A stretch of 8,451 nucleotides of DNA. Origin: Cyanobacteria bacterium UBA9971. GTDB taxonomy: Bacteria > Cyanobacteriota > Vampirovibrionia > Gastranaerophilales > UBA9971. The position numbers and the translations under genes were made by a program. Positions within the stretch are counted from its first letter, which is position 1, and the number at the start of each line of letters is the position of its first letter. Of this stretch, positions 1 through 5,458 are shown piece by piece. The notes under the pieces were generated by a model, which was not told the DNA's origin, made no database searches, and worked only from the letters and a program-made list of their open reading frames with translations. The stretch lies in the NCBI GenBank assembly GCA_003499955.1, contig DNRP01000117.1, positions 1 through 8,451 of the forward strand. Direction: 5' to 3'.

Positions 1-603
1 AAGTTTTGTAAAAATTTCTTGTTGCGCTTTTTCGTCAAAAGCAAGTTTAAATATTGATAAGAATAAATTTTTGACTATATTTAAAGTGTTTTTATCTGCT
101 TTATCTTCTCTTGTTTTTAGGAGTTTAAATAAAAGGTAATGGGCGCGTGAATTTTTAAGTCCGCCGCTTTGTACGGCTTTTTCAAGATAATCTATCGCTT
201 CAGTAATTCTGTCTCTTTTGGAAAAGATTTTTGCGGTCATATAATAAGCGTCTGAATGGTTTTTATCGTATTCAATGCTTATGGCGAAATGATTTAGAGC
301 TTTTTCAAGTTCTCCTTTATAATAATAAGCGCAGCCAAGTTTATAGTGAATTTCCGCCGAATTTAAATTTGATTCCAGAGCCCGCTGGTATTCTAAAATA
401 GCATCATCTAAAAATTGTTTGGGCTGATAAATATCAAGATGTTTTTCAAGATATAAATCCCCTAGTCTTATATGAAGATCAGCGTTTGTAGGGTCGTTTT
501 GCAGAGCAGACCGGCACATTTCAATTGCTTTTGAAATGTTGCCGCCTTTTTGCATTTTTTCTATTTTATTTTTTATTTTTTCGACCGTTGCTGTTTCATT
601 CAT
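1..603 (-). CDS. TPR repeat protein, 3' end cut by window edge
   Basis: An open minus-strand frame begins with ATG at 603 and runs off the left edge, giving 201 residues without a stop. The protein is helical and carries tetratricopeptide repeats. One is near residues 20-53 (ISKAIEMCRSALQNDP then ADLHIRLGDLYLEK). At least two more lie at about 68-146, with the recurring pattern of A-Y at the first helix, G/A in the middle and A-I-x-Y/H-x-x-A at the second helix (KLGCAYYYKGELEKALNHF, AIDYLEKAV). TPRs are protein-interaction scaffolds, so no enzymatic role can be given. No signal peptide is visible. The start is fixed because an in-frame TGA lies four codons upstream; a weak GAG about 8 nt upstream is the only Shine-Dalgarno candidate. 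It lies 99 nt downstream of the PilZ gene on the same strand and may be partly cotranscribed. The C-terminal end is unknown. Confidence 0.88.
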   Translation of the reverse strand, partial: MNETATVEKIKNKIEKMQKGGNISKAIEMCRSALQNDPTNADLHIRLGDLYLEKHLDIYQPKQFLDDAILEYQRALESNLNSAEIHYKLGCAYYYKGELEKALNHFAISIEYDKNHSDAYYMTAKIFSKRDRITEAIDYLEKAVQSGGLKNSRAHYLLFKLLKTREDKADKNTLNIVKNLFLSIFKLAFDEKAQQEIFTKL

Positions 604-634
604 TCTGATTACTCATTTTTGATTTGATTTATTT

Positions 635-640
635 ATTATA
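635..640 (-). promoter_or_regulatory. Possible -10 box for the TPR gene
   Basis: A perfect TATAAT reads on the minus strand about 32 nt upstream of the TPR start codon, in the 99-nt gap after the PilZ gene. No convincing -35 box is found at 16-18 nt, and the region is very AT-rich, so chance occurrence is possible. If real, the TPR gene has its own promoter. Confidence 0.3.
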
Positions 641-702
641 ACTGATTGTATATAATTATGCCTTATTTAACCTAATTTTAAACTGCTTTTGTAAAAAATT
701 AT

Positions 703-1326
703 TTACCCTGTTAATTTTTTTAATTTCAAATTTCTAACTTCTTCTTCAAAGCATTTTTTTATAATTCTGTTTCTGTCTGTTTCGCTTATATCAACAAATT
801 TTATTACTGATACTACTAATTTGCCCTGCAAAAGAGAATAAAGAATTATTCCTTTGCCTTTTGCAACTGTTCCGTCCGGCATGTAAAGCGTGAAATCCCA
901 AATATCATTCGTTTTTAGTTCGTCTTTAACTAAAAACCTGACTCCGCCTCCGCCAATATTTATAGTTTTTGTTTCAATCTCCATGCCATTTTTGCTTAAA
1001 ACAAATTTCAGGTTAAAAGGGGCTCTTATATAATCTCTTCTTTGAATACGTTTTTTTTCATCAGGAATTTCTATAACAAAATCATGTTCAAGCGGTGAAT
1101 TAATTACGATTGAATCAAATGCATAAATCCCTGAATCGGTATAAACTACAGCTTCCAGCTCTTTGCCTTCAGGCAGGCTTTTTTTTAGATGGAGGCAATC
1201 GTCAGGAAAAACAAGCGCAACCCTGTCTTCTTCGAACCATTTAACAACGCATGTTATTGATTCAGAACGCAGAGAAGATATATTAAACTTTAAACGTATT
1301 TTTTGACCGGCTTCCAGTTCGTTCAT
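703..1326 (-). CDS. PilZ domain protein with YcgR-like N-terminal domain
   Basis: This 207-residue soluble protein has two beta-rich halves. Residues 1-90 resemble the N-terminal PilZN/YcgR-type barrel (GQKIRLKF near the start, alternating hydrophobic strands). Residues 95-190 are a PilZ domain. The first cyclic-di-GMP motif, RxxxR, is R97-D-Y-I-R101, directly at the domain boundary as in YcgR. The second motif, usually [D/N]xSxxG, reads N123-I-G-G-G-G128, so the serine is replaced by glycine. The C-terminal FVDISETDRNRIIKKCFE is the typical closing strand and helix. PilZ proteins bind cyclic di-GMP and relay it to motility, adhesion or polysaccharide export machinery; the target here is unknown. 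The ATG at 1326 has only a weak AGGT about 12 nt upstream. The gene is divergent from the matrixin gene and is followed by the TPR gene on the same strand. Confidence 0.9.
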   Translation of the reverse strand: MNELEAGQKIRLKFNISSLRSESITCVVKWFEEDRVALVFPDDCLHLKKSLPEGKELEAVVYTDSGIYAFDSIVINSPLEHDFVIEIPDEKKRIQRRDYIRAPFNLKFVLSKNGMEIETKTINIGGGGVRFLVKDELKTNDIWDFTLYMPDGTVAKGKGIILYSLLQGKLVVSVIKFVDISETDRNRIIKKCFEEEVRNLKLKKLTG

Positions 1327-1368
1327 AAAAAATAATTTACCTGTGCGATATGTTAATACTTAAAAATC

Positions 1369-1374
1369 ATTATA
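1369..1374 (-). promoter_or_regulatory. Possible -10 box for the PilZ gene
   Basis: A perfect TATAAT on the minus strand lies about 42 nt upstream of the PilZ ATG, in the short divergent region shared with the matrixin gene. The -35 region (near 1391-1397) is poor. The box overlaps the region where the plus-strand gene would begin, so if real, transcription of the two genes would be mutually constrained. Confidence 0.3.
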
Positions 1375-1385
1375 TTAATTATATT

Positions 1386-2051
1386 ATGAAAATTAACCAT
1401 CTAATCCCTGTAAATTTATTTAAGTCGGATTCTGTCAGCCGAAAAGCTGAAACTTCCTGCGTGGATTTTAAGCAGGATGTCAAAATAAATATAGATAGTC
1501 TTCTTCCGTGGGAAAGTAATGAAAAAATTCCTGAAAAAAAGCTGCCAAAATGGAATTTGGAAAAAATCCCGCTTAAATTTTATATAAATAAAGATGTTTA
1601 TACAGAAAAATTAATGCCGGAATTTACTAAATCAGTCGAAAATTCTTTTCAAAACTGGTCAAGGGCTTCTCACGGATTAATCAGGTTTGAAAAAAGTTTA
1701 TCCCCTGATAATGCGGATATATTAATTCGCTGGTCAAATGAAACGCTTCCCGGCAGAAATTATGAAGCCGGTCATAATGACTTAAAAGTCAATAATAACA
1801 GGATTCAAAAAGCTGAAGTTACTCTGATAGTTTTTCCTGTGATTGATATGAATCTTTCATCGGAAAATCGAGTGGACAGAGTTAGACGTACAGCTCTTCA
1901 CGAAATAGGCCATGCTTTAGGCTTAAATCACAGCAGTAATTCTAAAGATATTATGTTTCACAGGGGAATCTATAATCAAAATTTAAGTGATATAGACGCT
2001 AAAAGAATTAATGAACTCTATAAAACAAGGGATCTGGATGTAATTACTTAA
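1386..2051 (+). CDS. Matrixin-like (M10/metzincin) zinc metalloprotease
   Basis: The protein carries a textbook metzincin zinc site, HEIGHALGLNH, followed by S and five residues later by the D-I-M Met-turn. Numbered from the upstream ATG at 1350, the site is H184, E185, H188, H194 and the Met-turn is 200-202. The preceding strand-rich region (KIPLKFYIN, ADILIRW, AEVTLIVFP) fits the small catalytic domain of matrixins, which hydrolyse peptide bonds with a zinc-activated water. There is no N-terminal hydrophobic segment, so no Sec signal peptide is visible, unlike secreted matrixins. Two starts are possible, ATG 1350 (233 aa) and ATG 1386 (221 aa). Neither has a Shine-Dalgarno sequence. I prefer 1386 because the product starts with a more ordinary MKIN and the gene clears the opposing PilZ promoter region. 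The only cysteine (C37 in the longer numbering) is in the N-terminal extension. The stop overlaps the convergent membrane protein gene by 4 nt. Confidence 0.87.
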   Translation: MKINHLIPVNLFKSDSVSRKAETSCVDFKQDVKINIDSLLPWESNEKIPEKKLPKWNLEKIPLKFYINKDVYTEKLMPEFTKSVENSFQNWSRASHGLIRFEKSLSPDNADILIRWSNETLPGRNYEAGHNDLKVNNNRIQKAEVTLIVFPVIDMNLSSENRVDRVRRTALHEIGHALGLNHSSNSKDIMFHRGIYNQNLSDIDAKRINELYKTRDLDVIT

Positions 2052-2398
2052 ACAGGAATAAGTTTTCCTGATGCATTTATTATCATGCTTAGTATTGAAA
2101 ACAATATAGAGCCTATAAGCGCAGGAATAATTCCACCGATATGAAATCCGGGGACAAAATAAGCTGATAACGCAAATAAAGCCATATTTATTACAAGAGT
2201 AAATAAACCCAAAGTAAGAATATTTATAGGTAATGTTAAAATTGTGATAATAGGCTTAATTAAAATATTTACCAGTCCAATTACCAAAGCGGCAATAAGC
2301 GCAGTAACAAAACCCGATATTGCTATGCCGGGAACTATTTTGGCAATAAGAATAAGTGCTAATGCAAAAAGCGCCCATTTAATTAATGTTCTTATCAT
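2048..2398 (-). CDS. YvlD / 'phage holin family 4_2' membrane protein
   Basis: A 116-residue, almost wholly hydrophobic protein with four predicted membrane helices, at about 4-24, 27-47, 58-80 and 86-108. The central NILIKPIITILTLPINILTLGLF and the later VPGFHIGGIIPALIGSI match the conserved pattern of the Pfam 'phage holin 4_2' family, which includes Bacillus YvlD. Despite the name, the family is widespread on chromosomes and its molecular function is not established; nothing nearby suggests a prophage. The start at 2398 is well supported by AAAGGAAA (2404-2411, minus strand) a few nucleotides upstream. The gene lies 92 nt downstream of the radical SAM gene on the same strand, with a possible promoter of its own. 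Its stop codon lies within the stop region of the convergent matrixin gene (shared TTAA). Confidence 0.88.
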   Translation of the reverse strand: MIRTLIKWALFALALILIAKIVPGIAISGFVTALIAALVIGLVNILIKPIITILTLPINILTLGLFTLVINMALFALSAYFVPGFHIGGIIPALIGSILFSILSMIINASGKLIPV

Positions 2399-2441
2399 TT
2401 TTATTTCCTTTCGATTTTTTTAAATTAAATTAGACATATAT

Positions 2442-2469
2442 ATTTTAAAATATTTTTCTAAAAATACAA
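2442..2469 (-). promoter_or_regulatory. Possible sigma-70 promoter for the YvlD-like gene
   Basis: On the minus strand TTGTAT (2464-2469) and TAAAAT (2442-2447) are separated by 16 nt, about 44 nt upstream of the start codon. The match is moderate in a very AT-rich gap, so it is only a candidate. If real, the gene need not depend on readthrough from the radical SAM gene. Confidence 0.3.
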
Positions 2470-2490
2470 TTGCGCTTTTGTACAAATAAA

Positions 2491-3693
2491 CTAAACATTT
2501 GAGATGTAGCTTAATAATTTTTGCTGATGTGCATCAAGATTTAACTTGGAAATTAAGCTTTTAGTTAACATATTCCCGGAAGCCAGAAATACATTGCCAT
2601 TTTTATCAACAAATCCGCCGGTTAATTCTTTAAATAAATATTCAAATTCATTGGCAGGTTGTTTGGTTTTCCATTCCGTTTCTATTCTGTGGTGACATTG
2701 CGGGTTTTCTCCGACTGTACCGGTTAAAGCTGTTGCGATACTGGAACACCCTGCAAGACATTGATAACCATGTTCACAATCTTTGCAAAAACCTTTAAGT
2801 GTTTTGTATTTTTCATCTCTATGATTCCAGGAACAAAAATTTTCCACATCATAAATTTCTTTAATTGGCTTTTCTTTTACGTTGCCCAGTACAAAGTCTT
2901 CTGCGCTCATCATACACAGACATCCTTGAATATCGCCGTTACTGCAAATTCCGAAAGTAGCTTTGCCTGCATAACAACCTTCCCATTTTTCATGAACAGT
3001 ATAATGCGGTATTACTTTGGAAAAATGTCCCTGATCATGCCCTGCAGCTATATATAAAATATCTTCTGATATTTTCTTTTTTGCTACGGATAAAAATAAA
3101 CTTAAAATGTAAAATTCAAATTCATTAAGAGCCAAATCTTTTGCCATTCTTCCGTGTGCAACAGCTCCCTGTGTTTGCCATACTTTTGCCGGAGAATTAA
3201 TCATATTTCCAAGCATTAAATCTACTTGATGTATATTTAGTTTATTAAATGTGGATATTACAGTAAACTTCATTTCTTCTTCGGCAAGAATGTCCATTAC
3301 TTCAAAAACTTTATTATATAAACCCGGAACACCTCTGATGTAATCATTTACTTCAGCAGTTCCTGCATCAATACTAATTCCAATGTTTTTTAATCCTGTA
3401 TTTTTGAGATATTTTATTTTTTCTCTGTTAAGAGCTATGCCGTTTGTCACTATAGAGTAATACATTCCATGAGAATGAATTCTTTCTATAATTTTTTTCC
3501 AATCGTTTCTAAGAAAAACTTCGCCGCCAAGCAAATGAATAGCTTTGCTGCATTCTGCAAGCTGGTCACATATATATAATGCTTCTTCTGTAGTTAGTTC
3601 ATTATTTCTGGTATCACCTGCCCCTGATATACAATGAATGCATTTTGCGTTGCATTTATGTGTGATTTCCCATAAAACTTCGGGTTTGTTCAT
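2491..3693 (-). CDS. Radical SAM/SPASM protein, candidate peptide maturase
   Basis: A 400-residue radical SAM enzyme. The N-terminal CNAKCIHC (C14, C18, C21) is the canonical CxxxCxxC that binds the SAM-cleaving [4Fe-4S] cluster, and L-L-G-G-E (54-58) is the SAM-binding GGE motif. Further strands such as YSIVTNG and NIGISIDAG fit the partial TIM barrel. Residues about 240-335 form a SPASM-type C-terminal domain with cysteines at 240, 250, 258, 260, 287, 303, 306, 312, 316 and 333, including the GICSNGDIQGC and FCKDCEHGYQCLAGC blocks that usually hold auxiliary clusters. SPASM enzymes commonly modify ribosomally made peptides or enzyme active sites. The last ~55 residues are not recognised; no clear PqqD-like RRE domain is seen. 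The start at 3693 has GGAG (3701-3704) 7 nt upstream. It follows the repeat-peptide gene on the same strand, across a 108-nt gap with a strong hairpin. The substrate is inferred, not shown. Confidence 0.92.
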   Translation of the reverse strand: MNKPEVLWEITHKCNAKCIHCISGAGDTRNNELTTEEALYICDQLAECSKAIHLLGGEVFLRNDWKKIIERIHSHGMYYSIVTNGIALNREKIKYLKNTGLKNIGISIDAGTAEVNDYIRGVPGLYNKVFEVMDILAEEEMKFTVISTFNKLNIHQVDLMLGNMINSPAKVWQTQGAVAHGRMAKDLALNEFEFYILSLFLSVAKKKISEDILYIAAGHDQGHFSKVIPHYTVHEKWEGCYAGKATFGICSNGDIQGCLCMMSAEDFVLGNVKEKPIKEIYDVENFCSWNHRDEKYKTLKGFCKDCEHGYQCLAGCSSIATALTGTVGENPQCHHRIETEWKTKQPANEFEYLFKELTGGFVDKNGNVFLASGNMLTKSLISKLNLDAHQQKLLSYISNV

Positions 3694-3700
3694 TATTTGA

Positions 3701-3704
3701 CTCC
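3701..3704 (-). promoter_or_regulatory. Ribosome binding site of the radical SAM gene
   Basis: GGAG on the minus strand stands 7 nt before the ATG at 3693. It begins only 4 nt after the foot of the large hairpin at 3709-3752, so folding of that hairpin could affect ribosome access. Confidence 0.6.
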
Positions 3705-3708
3705 ATAA

Positions 3709-3752
3709 AATAAGTGGTTATCTTGATTATATCATCAAAGTAACCACTTATT
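3709..3752 (-). terminator. Long hairpin between precursor and radical SAM genes (attenuator-like)
   Basis: Arms AATAAGTGGTTA (3709-3720) and TAACCACTTATT (3741-3752) are perfectly complementary over 12 bp. After one G-T wobble and one mismatch the stem continues for 5 bp (3723-3727 with 3734-3738) around a 6-nt loop. On the minus strand it is followed by a short, interrupted U-rich stretch (TTATTTTATGG), so it is at best a leaky terminator. Its position suggests partial termination, mRNA 3'-end protection of the precursor message, or control of the adjacent ribosome binding site. The dyad could also be a protein binding site. The structure is seen directly; the function is inferred. Confidence 0.6.
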
Positions 3753-3801
3753 AATATTAATAAAGAGTTATGAATTTGTTTTTAAGAAAACATGAGTTTT
3801 G

Positions 3802-4170
3802 TTATTTATTAAAATTGAAACTGCTAAATAATGACTGCATTAACATCATTAATAACGATAAAAGCATTTGTGAAAAATTATTTTTATTTCCTGTAACAGG
3901 CGGCTTTGGATCACGATCAATCGGAGCTACGTAATAAATTACAGGAGGCTCTTTAGGTGGAGTCGTTCCTCCACGATCAATCGGAGCTATATAATAAATC
4001 ACAGGAGTATCTTCGCGATCAATCGGAGCTATGTAGTAAACTTGCCCAAAAGTTTGCGGAAACAATATTATTTCATTCACAACATTAAAATTGTTAATAT
4101 ATTGCTGGTTTTTGGTGTTTTGTTTAAACAAAGTTGATATTGAATTTTGGGTGTTGTTTTGTACTGCCAT
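3802..4170 (-). CDS. Triple-repeat small protein, candidate multi-core RiPP precursor
   Basis: A 122-residue protein I cannot assign to a known family. Residues 1-42 are Asn/Gln-rich with no signal peptide and could be a leader. Three near-identical units follow: QVYYIAPIDR (43-52), VIYYIAPIDR (57-66) and VIYYVAPIDR (77-86). They are separated by Pro/Gly/Thr/charged spacers (EDTP, GGTTPPKEPP, then DPKPPVTG). Residues 99-122 form a hydrophobic, Leu/Met/Phe-rich tail (FSQMLLSLLMMLMQSLFSSF). The layout of leader, repeated short core and spacers is that of multi-core ribosomal peptide precursors. The next gene downstream on the same strand is a radical SAM/SPASM enzyme, the usual type of partner. 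The start is well supported: AAGGAG (4176-4181) sits 5 nt before the ATG, among the best ribosome binding sites in the window, implying high translation. An alternative is a structural or membrane-attached repeat protein. The gene itself is likely real; the RiPP role is inference. Confidence 0.8.
   Translation of the reverse strand: MAVQNNTQNSISTLFKQNTKNQQYINNFNVVNEIILFPQTFGQVYYIAPIDREDTPVIYYIAPIDRGGTTPPKEPPVIYYVAPIDRDPKPPVTGNKNNFSQMLLSLLMMLMQSLFSSFNFNK
3913..4044 (-). repeat. Three in-frame 30-bp repeats encoding the Y-Y-[IV]-A-P-I-D-R units
   Basis: Units lie at 4015-4044, 3973-4002 and 3913-3942. All three share the identical 16-mer CGATCAATCGGAGCTA on the plus strand (4016-4031, 3974-3989, 3914-3929), with spacings of 42 and 60 bp, both multiples of three. 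Identity at DNA level, including synonymous positions, indicates recent duplication or gene conversion. The spacers between them differ in length and sequence. Confidence 0.9.
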
Positions 4171-4175
4171 AAAGA

Positions 4176-4181
4176 CTCCTT
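4176..4181 (-). promoter_or_regulatory. Strong ribosome binding site of the repeat-peptide gene
   Basis: AAGGAG on the minus strand, 5 nt before the ATG at 4170. It decides the start codon and makes it unlikely that the frame is only a shadow. Further upstream a TATAAT (4221-4226, minus) lies in a TA-rich run, without a good -35 box. Confidence 0.75.
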
Positions 4182-4380
4182 AAATAAACTTGAATGTTTT
4201 AATCCATATAAAGAAGTGATATTATATATATATAAAAACGTCATAGTTCTTTTAATTGCATGAATTGAGGGTAATGTTAAAGAATTGTTAAGCAATAAAT
4301 AAAATTTTTAATTGTGCTTTTGTAGAATGCTAAAAATTTTAGGGGATTTTATTATAGTTTTAAAATAAAGGAGAAAAATT

Positions 4381-4683
4381 ATGATTACAGCAGAAATTTC
4401 TGTAGTGCCTATAGGTACACATTCGACCAGTGTTAGTAAATTTATCGCGGAAGCCGAAAAAATTCTTAAAAATTTTCCTGATGTAAAAAATAAACTTACA
4501 GCGATGGGAACAGAGCTTGAATGCAAAGATACTAACGAACTTTTTGAAGTGCTTAAGGAAATGCATCTTGCTCCGTTTAATATGGAAGCCCAAAGAGTTT
4601 ATACTGTCATTAAAATTGATGACAGGCATGACAAAGAAGCTTCTATGGAAGAAAAAATTGAATCTGTTTTACAGAAAGTATGA
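4381..4683 (+). CDS. MTH1187/YqgV-type thiamine-binding family protein
   Basis: A 100-residue cytosolic protein matching the Pfam thiamine-binding (formerly DUF77, MTH1187/YqgV/YkoF-like) fold. It opens with a strand ITAEISVVPIGT and then S-x-S-x-x-x-F-I-A-E-A. MGTELEC (42-48) is the characteristic G-T-x-x-E turn, followed by ELFEVLKEMHLAPFNMEAQRVYTVIKIDDR, the second helix and final strand. Members are small beta-alpha-beta proteins that oligomerise, and some bind thiamine or its pyrimidine moiety; a physiological role is not firmly known. The length is normal. The start is set by AAAGGAG (4367-4373) 7 nt upstream of the ATG; TATAGT at 4353-4358 is a possible -10 box. It is divergent from the repeat-peptide gene, and its TGA stop (4681-4683) exactly abuts the stop of the convergent activase gene. 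No riboswitch is evident upstream. Confidence 0.88.
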   Translation: MITAEISVVPIGTHSTSVSKFIAEAEKILKNFPDVKNKLTAMGTELECKDTNELFEVLKEMHLAPFNMEAQRVYTVIKIDDRHDKEASMEEKIESVLQKV

Positions 4684-5454
4684 TTAATATAATCCTTCAA
4701 GTAAAACTAATCTGCCTAAAGGCACGACATCACAATAAAAATCCAGCGAATCCAAAAAACACTTATTCATGCAAAATCCGCCTGAAAGATACATTTTTTT
4801 GGGTCGTCCCGAAAAATTCCACGTATTATGGGCTAATCCGTTAATATATTTTGCAATGGCGATGTCAGGTGAAACATTAGAGGCTATATCATCCATGATT
4901 TTTTCCATAGAAAAAACTCCGCAGGTTACGGGGATTCTTTCTTCTTGTGGTGTGATTTTTGAAACATCAACATTATAAAATTTAGTCAGCATTTCTACTG
5001 TTGCGCCTGTAGCACTTCCGCAATTTCCGTTCCAGTCAAGGTCTTTGTATTTTCCGTCAACAAATCTTACCCATTTTGTATCTCTGCTGCCTATGTCAAC
5101 AATAGTTGCATCTTTTAATTCTTCATCGTCAATAAGTTTTTTTGCTCCATAAGCAAAACAAAGCATTTCATTCTGGTAAATACCTTTTTCGTTAATGCGT
5201 TTTTTGACCATATGACCTGTTGCGGCATCATATTTTACCTTAAGAGAACCGCAAAATTTTGACGGAAAAAGCAAGACTCTTCCTGTTATCGGATGATCTT
5301 CCTTATCCTGCAAAGCCCTATTTTCTTCTTTATAAATATAATTGTTTAAATTTTTAATTTTGTTTAAAGGACTGTTTGTGAGGTCTTTTTCGTCCTCATA
5401 AATTTCTAAAACCTTACTCCAGCTTGTTCCTGCATCTATGTATAATTTTGTCAT
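4684..5454 (-). CDS. BadF/HgdC-type ATPase, acyl-CoA dehydratase activase-like
   Basis: A 256-residue ASKHA-fold ATPase resembling activators of 2-hydroxyacyl-CoA dehydratases. The phosphate-1 loop is D7-A-G-T-S-x-S-K and phosphate-2 is D120-I-G-S-R-D. The NGNCGSATG segment (142-150, C145) corresponds to NDKCAAGTG of HgdC, and PVTCGVFSMEKI (175-186, C178) to the TCAVFAESEVI region. These two cysteines bind the [4Fe-4S] cluster shared by the homodimer. LSGGFCMN (223-230) is the adenosine-binding loop. In the family, ATP hydrolysis drives low-potential electron transfer to a partner Fe-S protein, cytosolic and oxygen sensitive. Odd points: the family's GGQD is GSRD here, and the usual C-terminal GALGAA segment is missing. 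It is the second gene of an operon, starting 4 nt after the stop of the cysteine-containing partner. The substrate is unknown. Confidence 0.88.
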   Translation of the reverse strand: MTKLYIDAGTSWSKVLEIYEDEKDLTNSPLNKIKNLNNYIYKEENRALQDKEDHPITGRVLLFPSKFCGSLKVKYDAATGHMVKKRINEKGIYQNEMLCFAYGAKKLIDDEELKDATIVDIGSRDTKWVRFVDGKYKDLDWNGNCGSATGATVEMLTKFYNVDVSKITPQEERIPVTCGVFSMEKIMDDIASNVSPDIAIAKYINGLAHNTWNFSGRPKKMYLSGGFCMNKCFLDSLDFYCDVVPLGRLVLLEGLY

Positions 5455-5458
5455 AATG

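Noticed and set aside
660..703. Terminator after the PilZ gene
   Set aside because: Only a weak 5-bp A/T stem (GTAAA with TTTAC) follows the stop, which is too unstable to call.
1386..2051. Matrixin as the leader peptidase of the repeat-peptide system
   Set aside because: It is on the other strand and separated by two genes, and M10 proteases are not established RiPP leader peptidases; proximity alone is insufficient.
2048..2398. Evidence for a prophage from the 'phage holin' family name
   Set aside because: The family is common on ordinary chromosomes (YvlD) and no endolysin, capsid or integrase gene is nearby.
3913..4044. CRISPR-like direct repeats
   Set aside because: The three repeats are in frame inside a coding gene, spacers differ in length and are coding, and no cas genes are present.
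4220..4236. TA-dinucleotide run upstream of the repeat-peptide gene as a phase-variable promoter
   Set aside because: The run is short and no -35 box is suitably placed; TA-rich tracts are expected at this base composition.
4077..4526. Two minus-strand open frames (4077-4295 and 4308-4526) around the start of the repeat-peptide gene and inside the thiamine-binding gene
   Set aside because: They overlap better-supported genes in other frames, lack ribosome binding sites and show no recognisable domain or periodicity.
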